Shown: one piece after another, positions 5,912-12,676 of the stretch
Position numbering within the stretch: the first letter of the stretch is position 1
Layout: every line of letters begins with the position of its first letter
The notes under the pieces: generated by a model
Seen by the model: only the letters and a program-made list of their open reading frames with translations
The model's database searches: none
What the model was told of the DNA's origin: nothing
Assembly: GCA_024692105.1 (NCBI GenBank)
Contig: JAILMZ010000044.1
Location: 1 to 15,853, forward strand
Direction of reading: 5' to 3'
DNA length: 15,853 bases
DNA from: Saccharofermentans sp.
GTDB lineage: Bacteria; Bacillota_A; Clostridia; Saccharofermentanales; Saccharofermentanaceae
Position numbers and translations under genes: made by a program

Positions 5912-6867
5912 AGATAATAGTACTCAGCAAAGTGTTGGAGCAAAAGCACGTTGACCTGATCACGAAGGCAGCGGAAAGCGTCGGTGCGCAGGTCGTGTTC
6001 GTGGAAAGCGAGAATGAGATACCCGAAGATTTCAGGGATGCGGAAGTGCTGTACGGGTTCGGCACCGAGGCGGCAAGAACGAGCAAGGCACTTAAGTGGC
6101 TGTGCGTTCCTTCCGCGGGCGTGGATTATCTCATGGGGCCCGGCAAGTTCGCAAACGACGACTGCATTCTCACCAATTCGTCAGGCGCTTACGGCGTGAC
6201 GATCGCAGAGCACATCATCGGTGTGACACTCATGATGATGCGCCGCCTGACGGAATTTTATGCCGAGACGATCCGCGGCGAATGGGGCATGCCGAGAGCG
6301 CAGAAGTCCATCAAGGACTGCCGCATCACGGTGCTCGGCACGGGCGACATCGGAACGGAATTCGCAAAGCGCGTAAAGGCATTCGAACCTGCGTGCATCA
6401 CCGGTATCAACAGGAGCGGTGCAGGCAAAGAAAGTGTCTATGACAAAGTAGAAAGCATCGACGCTCTTGATCAAATGCTGCAGCGTACAGACCTCCTCGT
6501 AATGTCTCTTCCCGACACGCCTGAGACCAAAGGCATCCTGTCCCGCGAACGCATTAACCTGCTTCCCGAAGGCGCGTACATCGTCAATGTCGGCAGGGGT
6601 TCTGCGATAGACGAGGAAGCACTCGCGGACAGTCTCGATGAAGGCAGGATAGCAGGTGCCGCGCTGGACGTTTTCGTGCAGGAGCCGCTTCCCGAAGAAA
6701 GCAGACTTTGGCATACGAAGAACCTTCTTATCACGCCGCACATCGCGGGCAATCAGACACTCGCGCACACGCTGGACAGGAATGTCGAGATGTTCCTCGA
6801 GGACCTGCATAACTATGCAGCAGGACGCCCGCTCGCGCACGCAGTCGACAGACAGAAAGGCTACTGA
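5908..6867 (+). CDS. D-isomer-specific 2-hydroxyacid dehydrogenase
   Basis: These enzymes interconvert 2-keto and D-2-hydroxy acids with NAD(P)H. In the 319-residue product the Rossmann motif G-T-G-D-I-G is at residues 144-149, and the catalytic triad is visible as R230 (N-V-G-R-G-S), E259 (V-Q-E-P) and H278 (T-P-H-I-A-G). After the second strand the sequence has N-R-S rather than the acidic residue that favours NAD, hinting at NADP(H). The GTG start overlaps the lactonase stop (GTGA) and is served by GAGG at 5894-5897; an in-frame ATG at 5863 is less likely. A lactonase next door could supply a hydroxy acid as substrate; that link is inference. Confidence 0.92.
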   Translation: MKIIVLSKVLEQKHVDLITKAAESVGAQVVFVESENEIPEDFRDAEVLYGFGTEAARTSKALKWLCVPSAGVDYLMGPGKFANDDCILTNSSGAYGVTIAEHIIGVTLMMMRRLTEFYAETIRGEWGMPRAQKSIKDCRITVLGTGDIGTEFAKRVKAFEPACITGINRSGAGKESVYDKVESIDALDQMLQRTDLLVMSLPDTPETKGILSRERINLLPEGAYIVNVGRGSAIDEEALADSLDEGRIAGAALDVFVQEPLPEESRLWHTKNLLITPHIAGNQTLAHTLDRNVEMFLEDLHNYAAGRPLAHAVDRQKGY

Positions 6868-6868
6868 C

Positions 6869-7588
6869 ATGGCAGACATCGTAATGGTTACGGGCACCGG
6901 CAGGTCGTACGCACTCGGGTACAACCTCGCACTGCGATATCTCGAGGCGGGCGACACGGTCATCGCGACGGTAAGAAAGCCTTCGCCGGATATAGACGGA
7001 CTTAAAGCAAAGTACGGTGATCAGCTCATCGTCACGGTCATGGATCTTCTCGATACGGTGTCGGTCAAAAAGGCTGCGGAGGAAGTCGCGCAGAAGGTGG
7101 ACCACATCGACACGCTCATCAACAATGCGGTCGGGGTATCTCCCGATGTGGAGAAGGGATTCTTCGAGGCGGACTTAGACAAGATCTCAACCACCGTCGA
7201 CATAATCGCAGTCGGCACGATGCGCGTCATCAAGGCATTCTATCCCCTGCTTATCAAGGCACCCGGCACGGCGCTCATAATGAACATCTCTTCCGAGGCG
7301 GGCAGCATCTCGAAATGTTACCGCACCAACCTCATCGATTACGGCATGGGCAAGGCGGCGCTCAACATGGCGACGATGAACCTGTACAACACTTTCAAGG
7401 ATGAGGGTAAGGTGAATATTTTCGCCGTGCATCCGGGGTGGATCAGGACTGACGGCAAAGAGGACAATCCTGCGCCGCTGTCATCGTACGAAGCTGCCGG
7501 GATCCTGAAGGATCTGTTCGCTGCAAGGCGCGGGGATTTCACGGGACACAGATTCATCACTAACGAGGGCGAAGATTACCCGTTCTGA
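6869..7588 (+). CDS. Short-chain dehydrogenase/reductase (SDR)
   Basis: The 239-residue protein has the classical SDR order: cofactor loop T-G-T-G-R-S-Y-A-L-G (residues 8-17), N-N-A at 85-87, catalytic serine in I-S-S (141-142), and Y-G-M-G-K (Y158, K162), followed by H-P-G-W-I-R-T. The cofactor loop is longer than the usual T-G-x-x-x-G-x-G. A-T-V-R-K after strand two suggests NADP(H). The reaction is oxidation or reduction of an alcohol/carbonyl in the cytosol; the substrate is unknown. The ATG follows the dehydrogenase stop by one base, with AAGG at 6857-6860 as ribosome site, so it is the last gene of the operon. Confidence 0.92.
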   Translation: MADIVMVTGTGRSYALGYNLALRYLEAGDTVIATVRKPSPDIDGLKAKYGDQLIVTVMDLLDTVSVKKAAEEVAQKVDHIDTLINNAVGVSPDVEKGFFEADLDKISTTVDIIAVGTMRVIKAFYPLLIKAPGTALIMNISSEAGSISKCYRTNLIDYGMGKAALNMATMNLYNTFKDEGKVNIFAVHPGWIRTDGKEDNPAPLSSYEAAGILKDLFAARRGDFTGHRFITNEGEDYPF

Positions 7589-7618
7589 TCACGCAATTGC
7601 TTGGCATTTGCAGATGCC

Positions 7619-7669
7619 AGTGAGTAAAAAATGAGTAAATGACCTATTTTACTACACTTTTTACTCATT
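7619..7669. repeat. TGAGTAAA palindromic repeat, copy 2a
   Basis: These 51 nt match 4440-4490 with one visible difference (CCTAT for CTTAT). The same two direct TGAGTAAA octamers at 11-nt spacing and the two inverted octamers are present, but the copy stops after ACTCATT and lacks the outer TCACTGC arm. It lies 30 nt after the stop codon of the SDR gene. Confidence 0.85.
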
Positions 7670-7690
7670 AAACGCTGGTTTTGTATAAAT

Positions 7691-7744
7691 CAGTGAGTAA
7701 ATGGCTGGATTTACTACACTTTTTACTCATTTTTAAATCGCTGC
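7691..7744. repeat. TGAGTAAA palindromic repeat, copy 2b (short form)
   Basis: This 54-nt copy starts CAGTGAGTAAA and ends with the outer arm AAATCGCTGC as in copy 1, but has only one direct octamer and a different 8-nt centre. Copies 2a and 2b together, with 21 nt between them, look like a partly deleted tandem pair. Confidence 0.8.
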
Positions 7745-7754
7745 GCAATAAGAA

Positions 7755-7776
7755 AACCCGGGATGTTTCCCGGGTT
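7755..7776. terminator. Bidirectional terminator between the convergent units
   Basis: A perfect 9-bp GC-rich stem (7755-7763 with 7768-7776) has a 4-nt loop. The T-rich side is on the minus strand (TTTTCTT), so it should end the lipoprotein/zinc-ribbon operon. On the plus strand it is followed only by ACCTTT and would end the SDR operon less efficiently. Confidence 0.75.
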
Positions 7777-7794
7777 ACCTTTGGAGGGGTGTTT

Positions 7795-7848
7795 ATGAAG
7801 CTTGTTAGTAGCCTGATTATGCCCCAACAACCAATTTGTTTTGCGTGA
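7795..7848 (+). CDS. Possible 17-aa peptide with strong ribosome site
   Basis: GGAGGGG at 7783-7789 lies 5 nt before an ATG that opens MKLVSSLIMPQQPICFA, stopped by TGA at 7846-7848. There is no larger gene in this gap (7589-7882) and no promoter is clear; transcription could come through the terminator just upstream. The ribosome site is unusually good for a non-coding gap. No family is recognised, and a chance open frame is possible. Confidence 0.25.
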   Translation: MKLVSSLIMPQQPICFA

Positions 7849-7882
7849 AACCTTGGTTAAAACATAGGCAAAAGTGAGGTAG

Positions 7883-9232
7883 TCACCCGGCGGTCTCTCT
7901 CGTTATCCTGTTGATGCTCCAGTCGAAGCCTGACAGATCGCCCTCAGCACCGCAGAACGGGCATTTGCAGGAAACCACCGCATCGTACGACGCGCCGCAG
8001 GTCGGGCAATTGAGACTGTAAGCGGTGAATGTCGGGCTCGTCTTGACCGACTTGTGGCGGACGAGATTAACGGTGAAGTTCTCCCTCTTCTGCGTGAAAT
8101 AATCGCCCGTGTAGTAGATGTTATCAAGATAGACCGTCATCGATATATGCAGGTAATCGCCGACGAGTGAGGAACTCTCGAACTTGGAAGCGCCGCGGTA
8201 ACGGATGTCGACCAGCTCGTCCATGAATGACAGATCGTCGTCGCCTATGTAGAGGCTGCAGTTACTGCGGTCATCGGAATATGCGATGGTGCGGATCGCA
8301 GATAGGATCTTGCCCTCGAACACCTCGTAGGAAAAAGCGAGATCGTACTTTCTGACGGCGGCCTCGGTCCTGACCTTGGCAGAATACATGCCCTTCATGT
8401 CCAGAGTATCGGCAAGGACTTTCATGCCGCCTCCGACCGACCTAACAGCAAAAATAACAGTCAGGATCGCATACACAACCAGTATCAGTATCATGCTTCC
8501 AAAAACGAAGTTGCCGGCACCTATGGTAATGCTTTGCAGGATCCTGCCGGCGGAAAGAAACTCCGAGACCGCGCTGTACACGCCCATGCACACACCAAGT
8601 GCTCCGCCGATCTTGATCGCGAGCTTGAAACGGTTCACCGTCGCATCGTCCGACTGCGAAGGCAGCGGGTACGGACGGTGGTAGTAAGTGTTGACGCACG
8701 GGTAGAGATCGTCGATCTGAAACTTAGTGCCGCATTTCGGGCAGCCGCCTGCGAGAGTATCCGCATCAGCCTGGCTACCGCAGTTAGGGCACACGAGCAT
8801 TATCTCGCCCTCGTCGGTTTCGCCTTCCTCTTTGTCCCTCCTGTCGATGACCTGGAGGTGCAATATGTCGTCTGTCTCGTCGTTGCAGCGGATGCCGCAC
8901 TTGCCGTCCGTCATCTCCGTCGCGATGTCGAAATGCTCCGACACATCCACCGTCGGGAAGGCATAGGAAACAACTTTAAGTTCCTGCACCCTGGGTTCTT
9001 CCACGGGAGTATACGTCTCTTTGTATGTGATGCCCTTGCTGTCGAGGCGTTTCTTGTGCTCGGTCAGGGCGCGGCGCATGTTGATGGATGCGCGCGGAGG
9101 CATCACGTTATTCGAGTAGAAACCGCTCAGGCCGCTGATGAAATCCTCACGCAATCCGTCGTACATTCGTGAAGATTGCGCATCTTTATAATCAGCACGT
9201 TGCCGGATGATATTCTCTTGTGTCCCGTCCAT
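7883..9232 (-). CDS. Zinc-ribbon membrane protein, possibly TIM44-like
   Basis: The 449-residue protein has an N-terminal polar region, a first zinc ribbon (C148, C151, C164, C167), two hydrophobic helices (about 203-226 and 236-263), a long soluble region (about 270-400) and a C-terminal zinc ribbon (C409, C412, C424, C427). The soluble region after the helices resembles the TIM44-like domain found in clostridial zinc-ribbon proteins, but this is a judgement by eye. Both ribbons probably face the cytosol. An AAGGAGGG ribosome site precedes the ATG, 12 nt after the stop of the lipoprotein gene, so the two form an operon. Specific function unknown; a role in membrane protein quality control or envelope assembly would be speculation. 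Confidence 0.85.
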   Translation of the reverse strand: MDGTQENIIRQRADYKDAQSSRMYDGLREDFISGLSGFYSNNVMPPRASINMRRALTEHKKRLDSKGITYKETYTPVEEPRVQELKVVSYAFPTVDVSEHFDIATEMTDGKCGIRCNDETDDILHLQVIDRRDKEEGETDEGEIMLVCPNCGSQADADTLAGGCPKCGTKFQIDDLYPCVNTYYHRPYPLPSQSDDATVNRFKLAIKIGGALGVCMGVYSAVSEFLSAGRILQSITIGAGNFVFGSMILILVVYAILTVIFAVRSVGGGMKVLADTLDMKGMYSAKVRTEAAVRKYDLAFSYEVFEGKILSAIRTIAYSDDRSNCSLYIGDDDLSFMDELVDIRYRGASKFESSSLVGDYLHISMTVYLDNIYYTGDYFTQKRENFTVNLVRHKSVKTSPTFTAYSLNCPTCGASYDAVVSCKCPFCGAEGDLSGFDWSINRITRETAG

Positions 9233-9244
9233 GCGCGCCCTCCT

Positions 9245-10051
9245 TTACACTCCGATCTCAAATGGGTAGAAGCCGATGTATTTGGTAGATCCGTCAGTGC
9301 TGTCGCAAACGAGCAGGCCCCAGCAGGAGTTGCCGTCATCGTCAGTCTCCTTTGTAAGGAACGTAAAGTTTGCACCCTGCACGGCGCATCCGATATATGC
9401 CTCGACATCGAGGTCAGTCTCAAGATCGCACTCAGCGAGGGCTTCTTTGATCATGCTCTTATAGGGCTTGGTCTTATAGTCATCGGGGATGCCCTTATAT
9501 GCATTGGGAGAGATGTCATCCGGGAACCCGGCCTGCGAGACGAAGCCTGATGAAGTGGGTTCGTAGTTCCACTTGAGAAGGCTGGTGTCCAGCAAAGAAC
9601 AGTTGCCGTCCGGGTCTTCGTAGATGTACACGAGTACCCAGAAGGTGTCTTTGGTGCCGTCGTCCATTGTCATGTTGGCGGTCGCCAGATAGCAGTGTTT
9701 CGTGCCGGAGACGGACTGGCTTGCAAGATAGAAACGCGGGCAGAGCCACATGTCATTGGTGTTTGTCACGGCCGTGTTGAACTTGTCAAACATATCGGGG
9801 TTAACGTCAGTGTCAGAGCTTACTTCCCAGCTGCCAAGCATGGGAACGTATGACGGTTCTGTCTCAGCCGTGGTTGTCGCCTCGGTGGTGGTCTCCTCTG
9901 TTGTGGTCGTGGTCGGCTCTTCGGTCGTCTCAGACTCCGAGACCTCCGAAGGTGTTTCCGGAACTGCTGAGTTTACGGCGCAACCTGCGACTGAGCAGGC
10001 CATGACCGCAGCAAGTCCGAGCACCGTGAGTTTCGTCTTAAATCCGTGCAT
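9245..10051 (-). CDS. Secreted lipoprotein with Thr-rich linker, unknown function
   Basis: A lipoprotein signal peptide is visible: basic start H-G-F-K-T-K, hydrophobic core, and lipobox V-A-G-C with the lipidated cysteine at residue 24. A Thr/Glu-rich low-complexity linker (about residues 45-72) leads to a globular domain of about 190 residues containing S-W-E-V, L-A-T-A-N-M, and W-V-L-V-Y-I-Y. The domain was not recognised. The start at 10051 is chosen because AGGGG sits about 9 nt upstream and it places the signal peptide properly; an ATG 27 nt further up is unlikely. It is the first gene of a two-gene operon with the zinc-ribbon protein, divergent from the FAD oxidoreductase unit. Confidence 0.88.
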   Translation of the reverse strand: MHGFKTKLTVLGLAAVMACSVAGCAVNSAVPETPSEVSESETTEEPTTTTTEETTTEATTTAETEPSYVPMLGSWEVSSDTDVNPDMFDKFNTAVTNTNDMWLCPRFYLASQSVSGTKHCYLATANMTMDDGTKDTFWVLVYIYEDPDGNCSLLDTSLLKWNYEPTSSGFVSQAGFPDDISPNAYKGIPDDYKTKPYKSMIKEALAECDLETDLDVEAYIGCAVQGANFTFLTKETDDDGNSCWGLLVCDSTDGSTKYIGFYPFEIGV

Positions 10052-10077
10052 TACCAATATCCCCCTATATGTAGTCA

Positions 10078-10086
10078 ATTATAACA
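10078..10086 (-). promoter_or_regulatory. Extended -10 promoter of the lipoprotein operon
   Basis: The minus strand reads TGTTATAAT (10086-10078), an extended -10 element, about 27 nt upstream of the start codon. The -35 region is weak. It stands back-to-back with the promoter at 10124-10152. Confidence 0.6.
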
Positions 10087-10123
10087 AACGCGCCAGATCT
10101 GTTGTGTGGCGACAAAAAGGCAG

Positions 10124-10152
10124 TTGACAAACTCTCCGGGATGTTTTATATT
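10124..10152 (+). promoter_or_regulatory. Consensus promoter of the FAD oxidoreductase / TetR operon
   Basis: A perfect -35 TTGACA (10124-10129), 17-nt spacer and -10 TATATT (10147-10152) form the strongest promoter in the window. Its -10 box runs into the first of two operator-like palindromes, consistent with a repressed, inducible promoter. Confidence 0.8.
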
Positions 10153-10186
10153 GAACTTGCGTTCATTGAACGAGAATTCAACGAAC
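10151..10186. promoter_or_regulatory. Tandem 16-bp operators, probably for the TetR regulator
   Basis: Two sites of the form TTGAAC-N4-rTTCAw lie in tandem: TTGAACTTGCGTTCAT (10151-10166) and TTGAACGAGAATTCAA (10166-10181), repeating every 15 bp. A larger inverted repeat (10161-10170 with 10177-10186, one mismatch) overlaps the second. They cover the end of the -10 box and the transcript start. Position and symmetry fit a TetR-type repressor, and one is encoded by the second gene of this unit. Confidence 0.65.
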
Positions 10187-10222
10187 GAAGAAAACGATAT
10201 AAAAACAACGGAGGATATAAGA

Positions 10223-11716
10223 ATGGAAAACTCAAAGAAGAAGGTAATCATCGTTGGCGGCGGCATCGCAGGTCTGTCTGCAGGAATCTACGCGCTGAAG
10301 GCAGGTTTCGACGCGGAGATCTATGAGAAGAACCCTATCGCAGGCGGCGAGTGCATAGGATGGAACCGCAAGGGATACCACATCGACAACTGCATCCACT
10401 GGCTGACCGGCACAGACCCCGACACAAAGCTCTGGGAGGTATGGAAGACCTGCGGCGCGATCGATGAGAACACGGAGTACGCAGACACCACAAGGTTCTA
10501 CGCTTCAAGGCTCGGAGACAAGGAAGTAAGCCTCTGGAACGACCTCGAGAAAACACAGGCTGAACTCATCGCAGCAGCACCTGAGGACGAAGAAGAGATC
10601 AGAAAGTTCATACAGCACGTCGAGTACGCGAAATCCTGCATCATCCCTTCCGACAAGCCGCTCGACATGATGGGCATCAAGGACTACATCGAGATGGGAA
10701 AGGACATGGCGGACTTCCCCAAGGTCACCAAAGAGTACGGCAAGATCAGCTGTGCACAGCTCGCCGAGAGGTTCAAGTCGCCCGTCATGAAGAAGCTCAT
10801 GACAGACTACCTCCCTGCTGACTACACTGCCTACTCCCTGCTCGTCTCGTACGCGACGATGGCATCCGGCAACGGCAAAATACCGCTCAAGGGTTCGCTC
10901 GCGATGAGCCTCCGCATTGTTGCAAGATTCAAGGAAATGGGCGGCGTGCTGCACACAAACGCACCCGTAAAGAGAATCGTCATCGAGGGCAGGCGCGCGA
11001 CGGGCATCGAGCTTCCCGATGGCACGATCGTAAAGGCAGACGAGGTCATCACGGCAGTTGACACGGATTTCCTGTTCGGCCGCCTCATCGACCGCAAGTA
11101 CATGCCCAAGGACCTCGCGAAAGCATACGAGGACCGCAAGGCTTACCCCGTTACGAGCGGTTTCCAGGTGGCATATGCGATAGACGACGATTTCAGCGCA
11201 GAGGACACGATCTTCTTCGACTGCGAGCCGCTGTCCATAGGCGATCAGAAGTTTACGAGGATGTCTGTTAAGTCATATGCGTATGACAAGAGTTTCGCGC
11301 CGGAGGGCAAGGCCGTGCTGCAGGCAAACGTAGTGCAGACAGACGCAGACTACGAGTACTGGGCAAGCCTTTCCGAGGAAGAGTACAAGGCACGCAAGGC
11401 GGAGCTCGCAGACGAACTGACCGCGCGCATCGTATCAGAGTTCCCCGAGCTCGAAGGCAGGATCGAACTGCTCGATTGCTGGACGCCTCTGACGTATAAT
11501 AGATACTGTAATGCGTACCACGGATCGTACATGGGTTTCGTTACGACCGTCGGCAACAGGCAGATGAGGTTCAAGGGCGTCGTCAAGGGCGTATCTAACC
11601 TCTTCATCGCAGGCCAATGGGTAATGAGCCCCGGCGGACTTCCCATCGCGGTCGTCTCCGGCAAGTTCGCGGTACAGAGGATCCTCAAAAGGGACAAAAG
11701 GAGCATCGAGATCTGA
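10223..11716 (+). CDS. FAD/NAD(P)-dependent oxidoreductase, phytoene desaturase (CrtI)-like
   Basis: The 497-residue protein starts with the dinucleotide-binding motif V-G-G-G-I-A-G-L-S-A-G (residues 11-21) and the ribose-binding E35, then I-A-G-G-E-C-I-G-W-N as in phytoene desaturase/retinol-saturase-type enzymes. Near the C-terminus, L-F-I-A-G-Q-W-V-M-S-P-G-G-L-P closes the FAD site. Substrate is probably a hydrophobic polyene, fatty acid or similar, but no carotenoid genes are near, so the name phytoene desaturase would be too specific. The frame is open to 10106, but GGAGG at 10210-10214 sets the start at 10223. It is followed after 3 nt by the TetR gene and is likely controlled by it. 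Confidence 0.9.
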   Translation: MENSKKKVIIVGGGIAGLSAGIYALKAGFDAEIYEKNPIAGGECIGWNRKGYHIDNCIHWLTGTDPDTKLWEVWKTCGAIDENTEYADTTRFYASRLGDKEVSLWNDLEKTQAELIAAAPEDEEEIRKFIQHVEYAKSCIIPSDKPLDMMGIKDYIEMGKDMADFPKVTKEYGKISCAQLAERFKSPVMKKLMTDYLPADYTAYSLLVSYATMASGNGKIPLKGSLAMSLRIVARFKEMGGVLHTNAPVKRIVIEGRRATGIELPDGTIVKADEVITAVDTDFLFGRLIDRKYMPKDLAKAYEDRKAYPVTSGFQVAYAIDDDFSAEDTIFFDCEPLSIGDQKFTRMSVKSYAYDKSFAPEGKAVLQANVVQTDADYEYWASLSEEEYKARKAELADELTARIVSEFPELEGRIELLDCWTPLTYNRYCNAYHGSYMGFVTTVGNRQMRFKGVVKGVSNLFIAGQWVMSPGGLPIAVVSGKFAVQRILKRDKRSIEI

Positions 11717-11719
11717 GGC

Positions 11720-12307
11720 ATGGCTACTCGTAAGGAACAGAAAGAAGAACGCAGACAGGCGATCCTGATGACGGCGCTGCAGCTGTTCGTCGAGAAGGGT
11801 TACCACGACACCAAGATCACCGACATAGCAGCAGCCGTGCCGATGAGCACGGGCCTGATGTTCCACTACTTTGAGTCCAAGGAAGACCTGCTGCTTGCGC
11901 TCGTAAAGATGGGCGCAGATGGCACGCGCGCGCTGAGCTCGGGTCCCGCTTCTGAGGCAATGGCATACGTTCCCGCGGACAAATATCTTGAAGGCTTCCT
12001 CGCGCAGTTGTTTTCCTTTGCAAAAGAGCAGCCGTGGGTGTTCAACATGTTCGTGCTGATGGGCCAGGTCAGGCGTCCCGGCATGCCCGAAGAAGCGCGC
12101 AAGGCTGCGATGGAAGTGGATTCCATAGAGTTCACTGCGGGACTGATCAAGGCAGGCCAAAAGGCAGGCGTGTTCCGCAAGGGCGATGCTGTGCTCTTGT
12201 CCAGGTGCTTCTGGTCGGCGGTCCAGGGCATCATGGAAGAAATGGCGCTCGACAAGGACATGAAGTCGCCCGATCCCGCGTGGCTCGTGGGGATGCTGAA
12301 GGCTTAA
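11720..12307 (+). CDS. TetR/AcrR family transcriptional regulator
   Basis: Residues about 8-55 form the TetR DNA-binding domain: R-R-Q-A-I-L-M-T-A-L-Q-L-F-V-E-K-G-Y, then T-K-I-T-D-I-A, and G-L-M-F-H-Y-F-E-S-K-E-D-L-L. The remaining 140 residues are a divergent ligand-binding and dimerisation domain. The 195-residue length is normal. It begins 3 nt after the oxidoreductase stop and ends at a strong terminator, so it is co-transcribed and is the obvious candidate to bind the tandem operators at 10151-10186, repressing its own operon until a ligand, perhaps the oxidoreductase substrate, appears. The last point is inference. Confidence 0.93.
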   Translation: MATRKEQKEERRQAILMTALQLFVEKGYHDTKITDIAAAVPMSTGLMFHYFESKEDLLLALVKMGADGTRALSSGPASEAMAYVPADKYLEGFLAQLFSFAKEQPWVFNMFVLMGQVRRPGMPEEARKAAMEVDSIEFTAGLIKAGQKAGVFRKGDAVLLSRCFWSAVQGIMEEMALDKDMKSPDPAWLVGMLKA

Positions 12308-12338
12308 AACCGCGTAAAATAAGGCTTTTTGACTGAAA

Positions 12339-12367
12339 ACGCGTTCCTTTGAGGAGCGCGTATTTTT
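12339..12367 (+). terminator. Rho-independent terminator of the oxidoreductase/TetR operon
   Basis: A 10-bp stem with one G-U pair (12339-12348 with 12352-12361), a 3-nt loop and TTTTT at 12363-12367. It lies about 30 nt after the TetR stop codon. Confidence 0.85.
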
Positions 12368-12399
12368 GTCGGTTTTTGTCGGTTTTTGTCAGGTTTTTC
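12363..12399 (+). repeat. Tandem TTTTTGTCGG decamers
   Basis: TTTTTGTCGG occurs at 12363-12372 and 12373-12382, then TTTTTGTC (12383-12390) and a decayed TTTTTC (12394-12399). The first copy is the T tract of the terminator, so the tract has been copied in tandem. Slippage is the simplest origin. Confidence 0.7.
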
Positions 12400-12449
12400 G
12401 AGGGGTCTACGCATATACAATGAAGACACCAACGAAAGGGGAGTTGTAT

Positions 12450-12650
12450 ATGCGTTTACCAATGAGAGTTCATGCTGTGAAGATCAGGTACAGAGAGCAA
12501 TTATTGCGCCGGATGATCCACGGCAGGTTCGGAAAATATCAGGGCAAACCATGCGTGTATATCCACTATGACCCAGAAGGACGCAGAAACGGTACTTTCT
12601 GGACAGTGCACTGGGCAAAAAATACACACCGCATGTCGAGCGGTTCTTAA
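12450..12650 (+). pseudogene. 5' part of a frameshifted PD-(D/E)XK-like conserved protein gene
   Basis: ATG at 12450 with GGGGAG (12438-12443) opens a frame of 66 codons. Its first part (R-E-Q-L-L-R-R-M-I-H-G-R-F-G-K-Y-Q-G-K-P-C-V-Y-I-H-Y-D-P-E-G) reads like the N-terminal domain of a family of clostridial proteins whose C-terminal part is a nuclease-like domain. The continuation lies in the -1 frame: from 12572 that frame is open and encodes R-Y-F-L-D-S-A-L-G-K-K-Y-T-P-H-V-E-R-F-L-K and runs on without stop to 13234. A shift anywhere from 12572 to 12647 gives one protein of about 261 residues. Either a one-base loss (mutation or assembly error) or a programmed shift. Confidence 0.6.
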
Positions 12651-12676
12651 AAGTCAAAGCCGAGTATGACCTGCTC

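Noticed and set aside
4438..7744. CRISPR-like array
   Set aside because: The repeats are palindromic, only three copies in two places, with no regular unique spacers and no cas genes.
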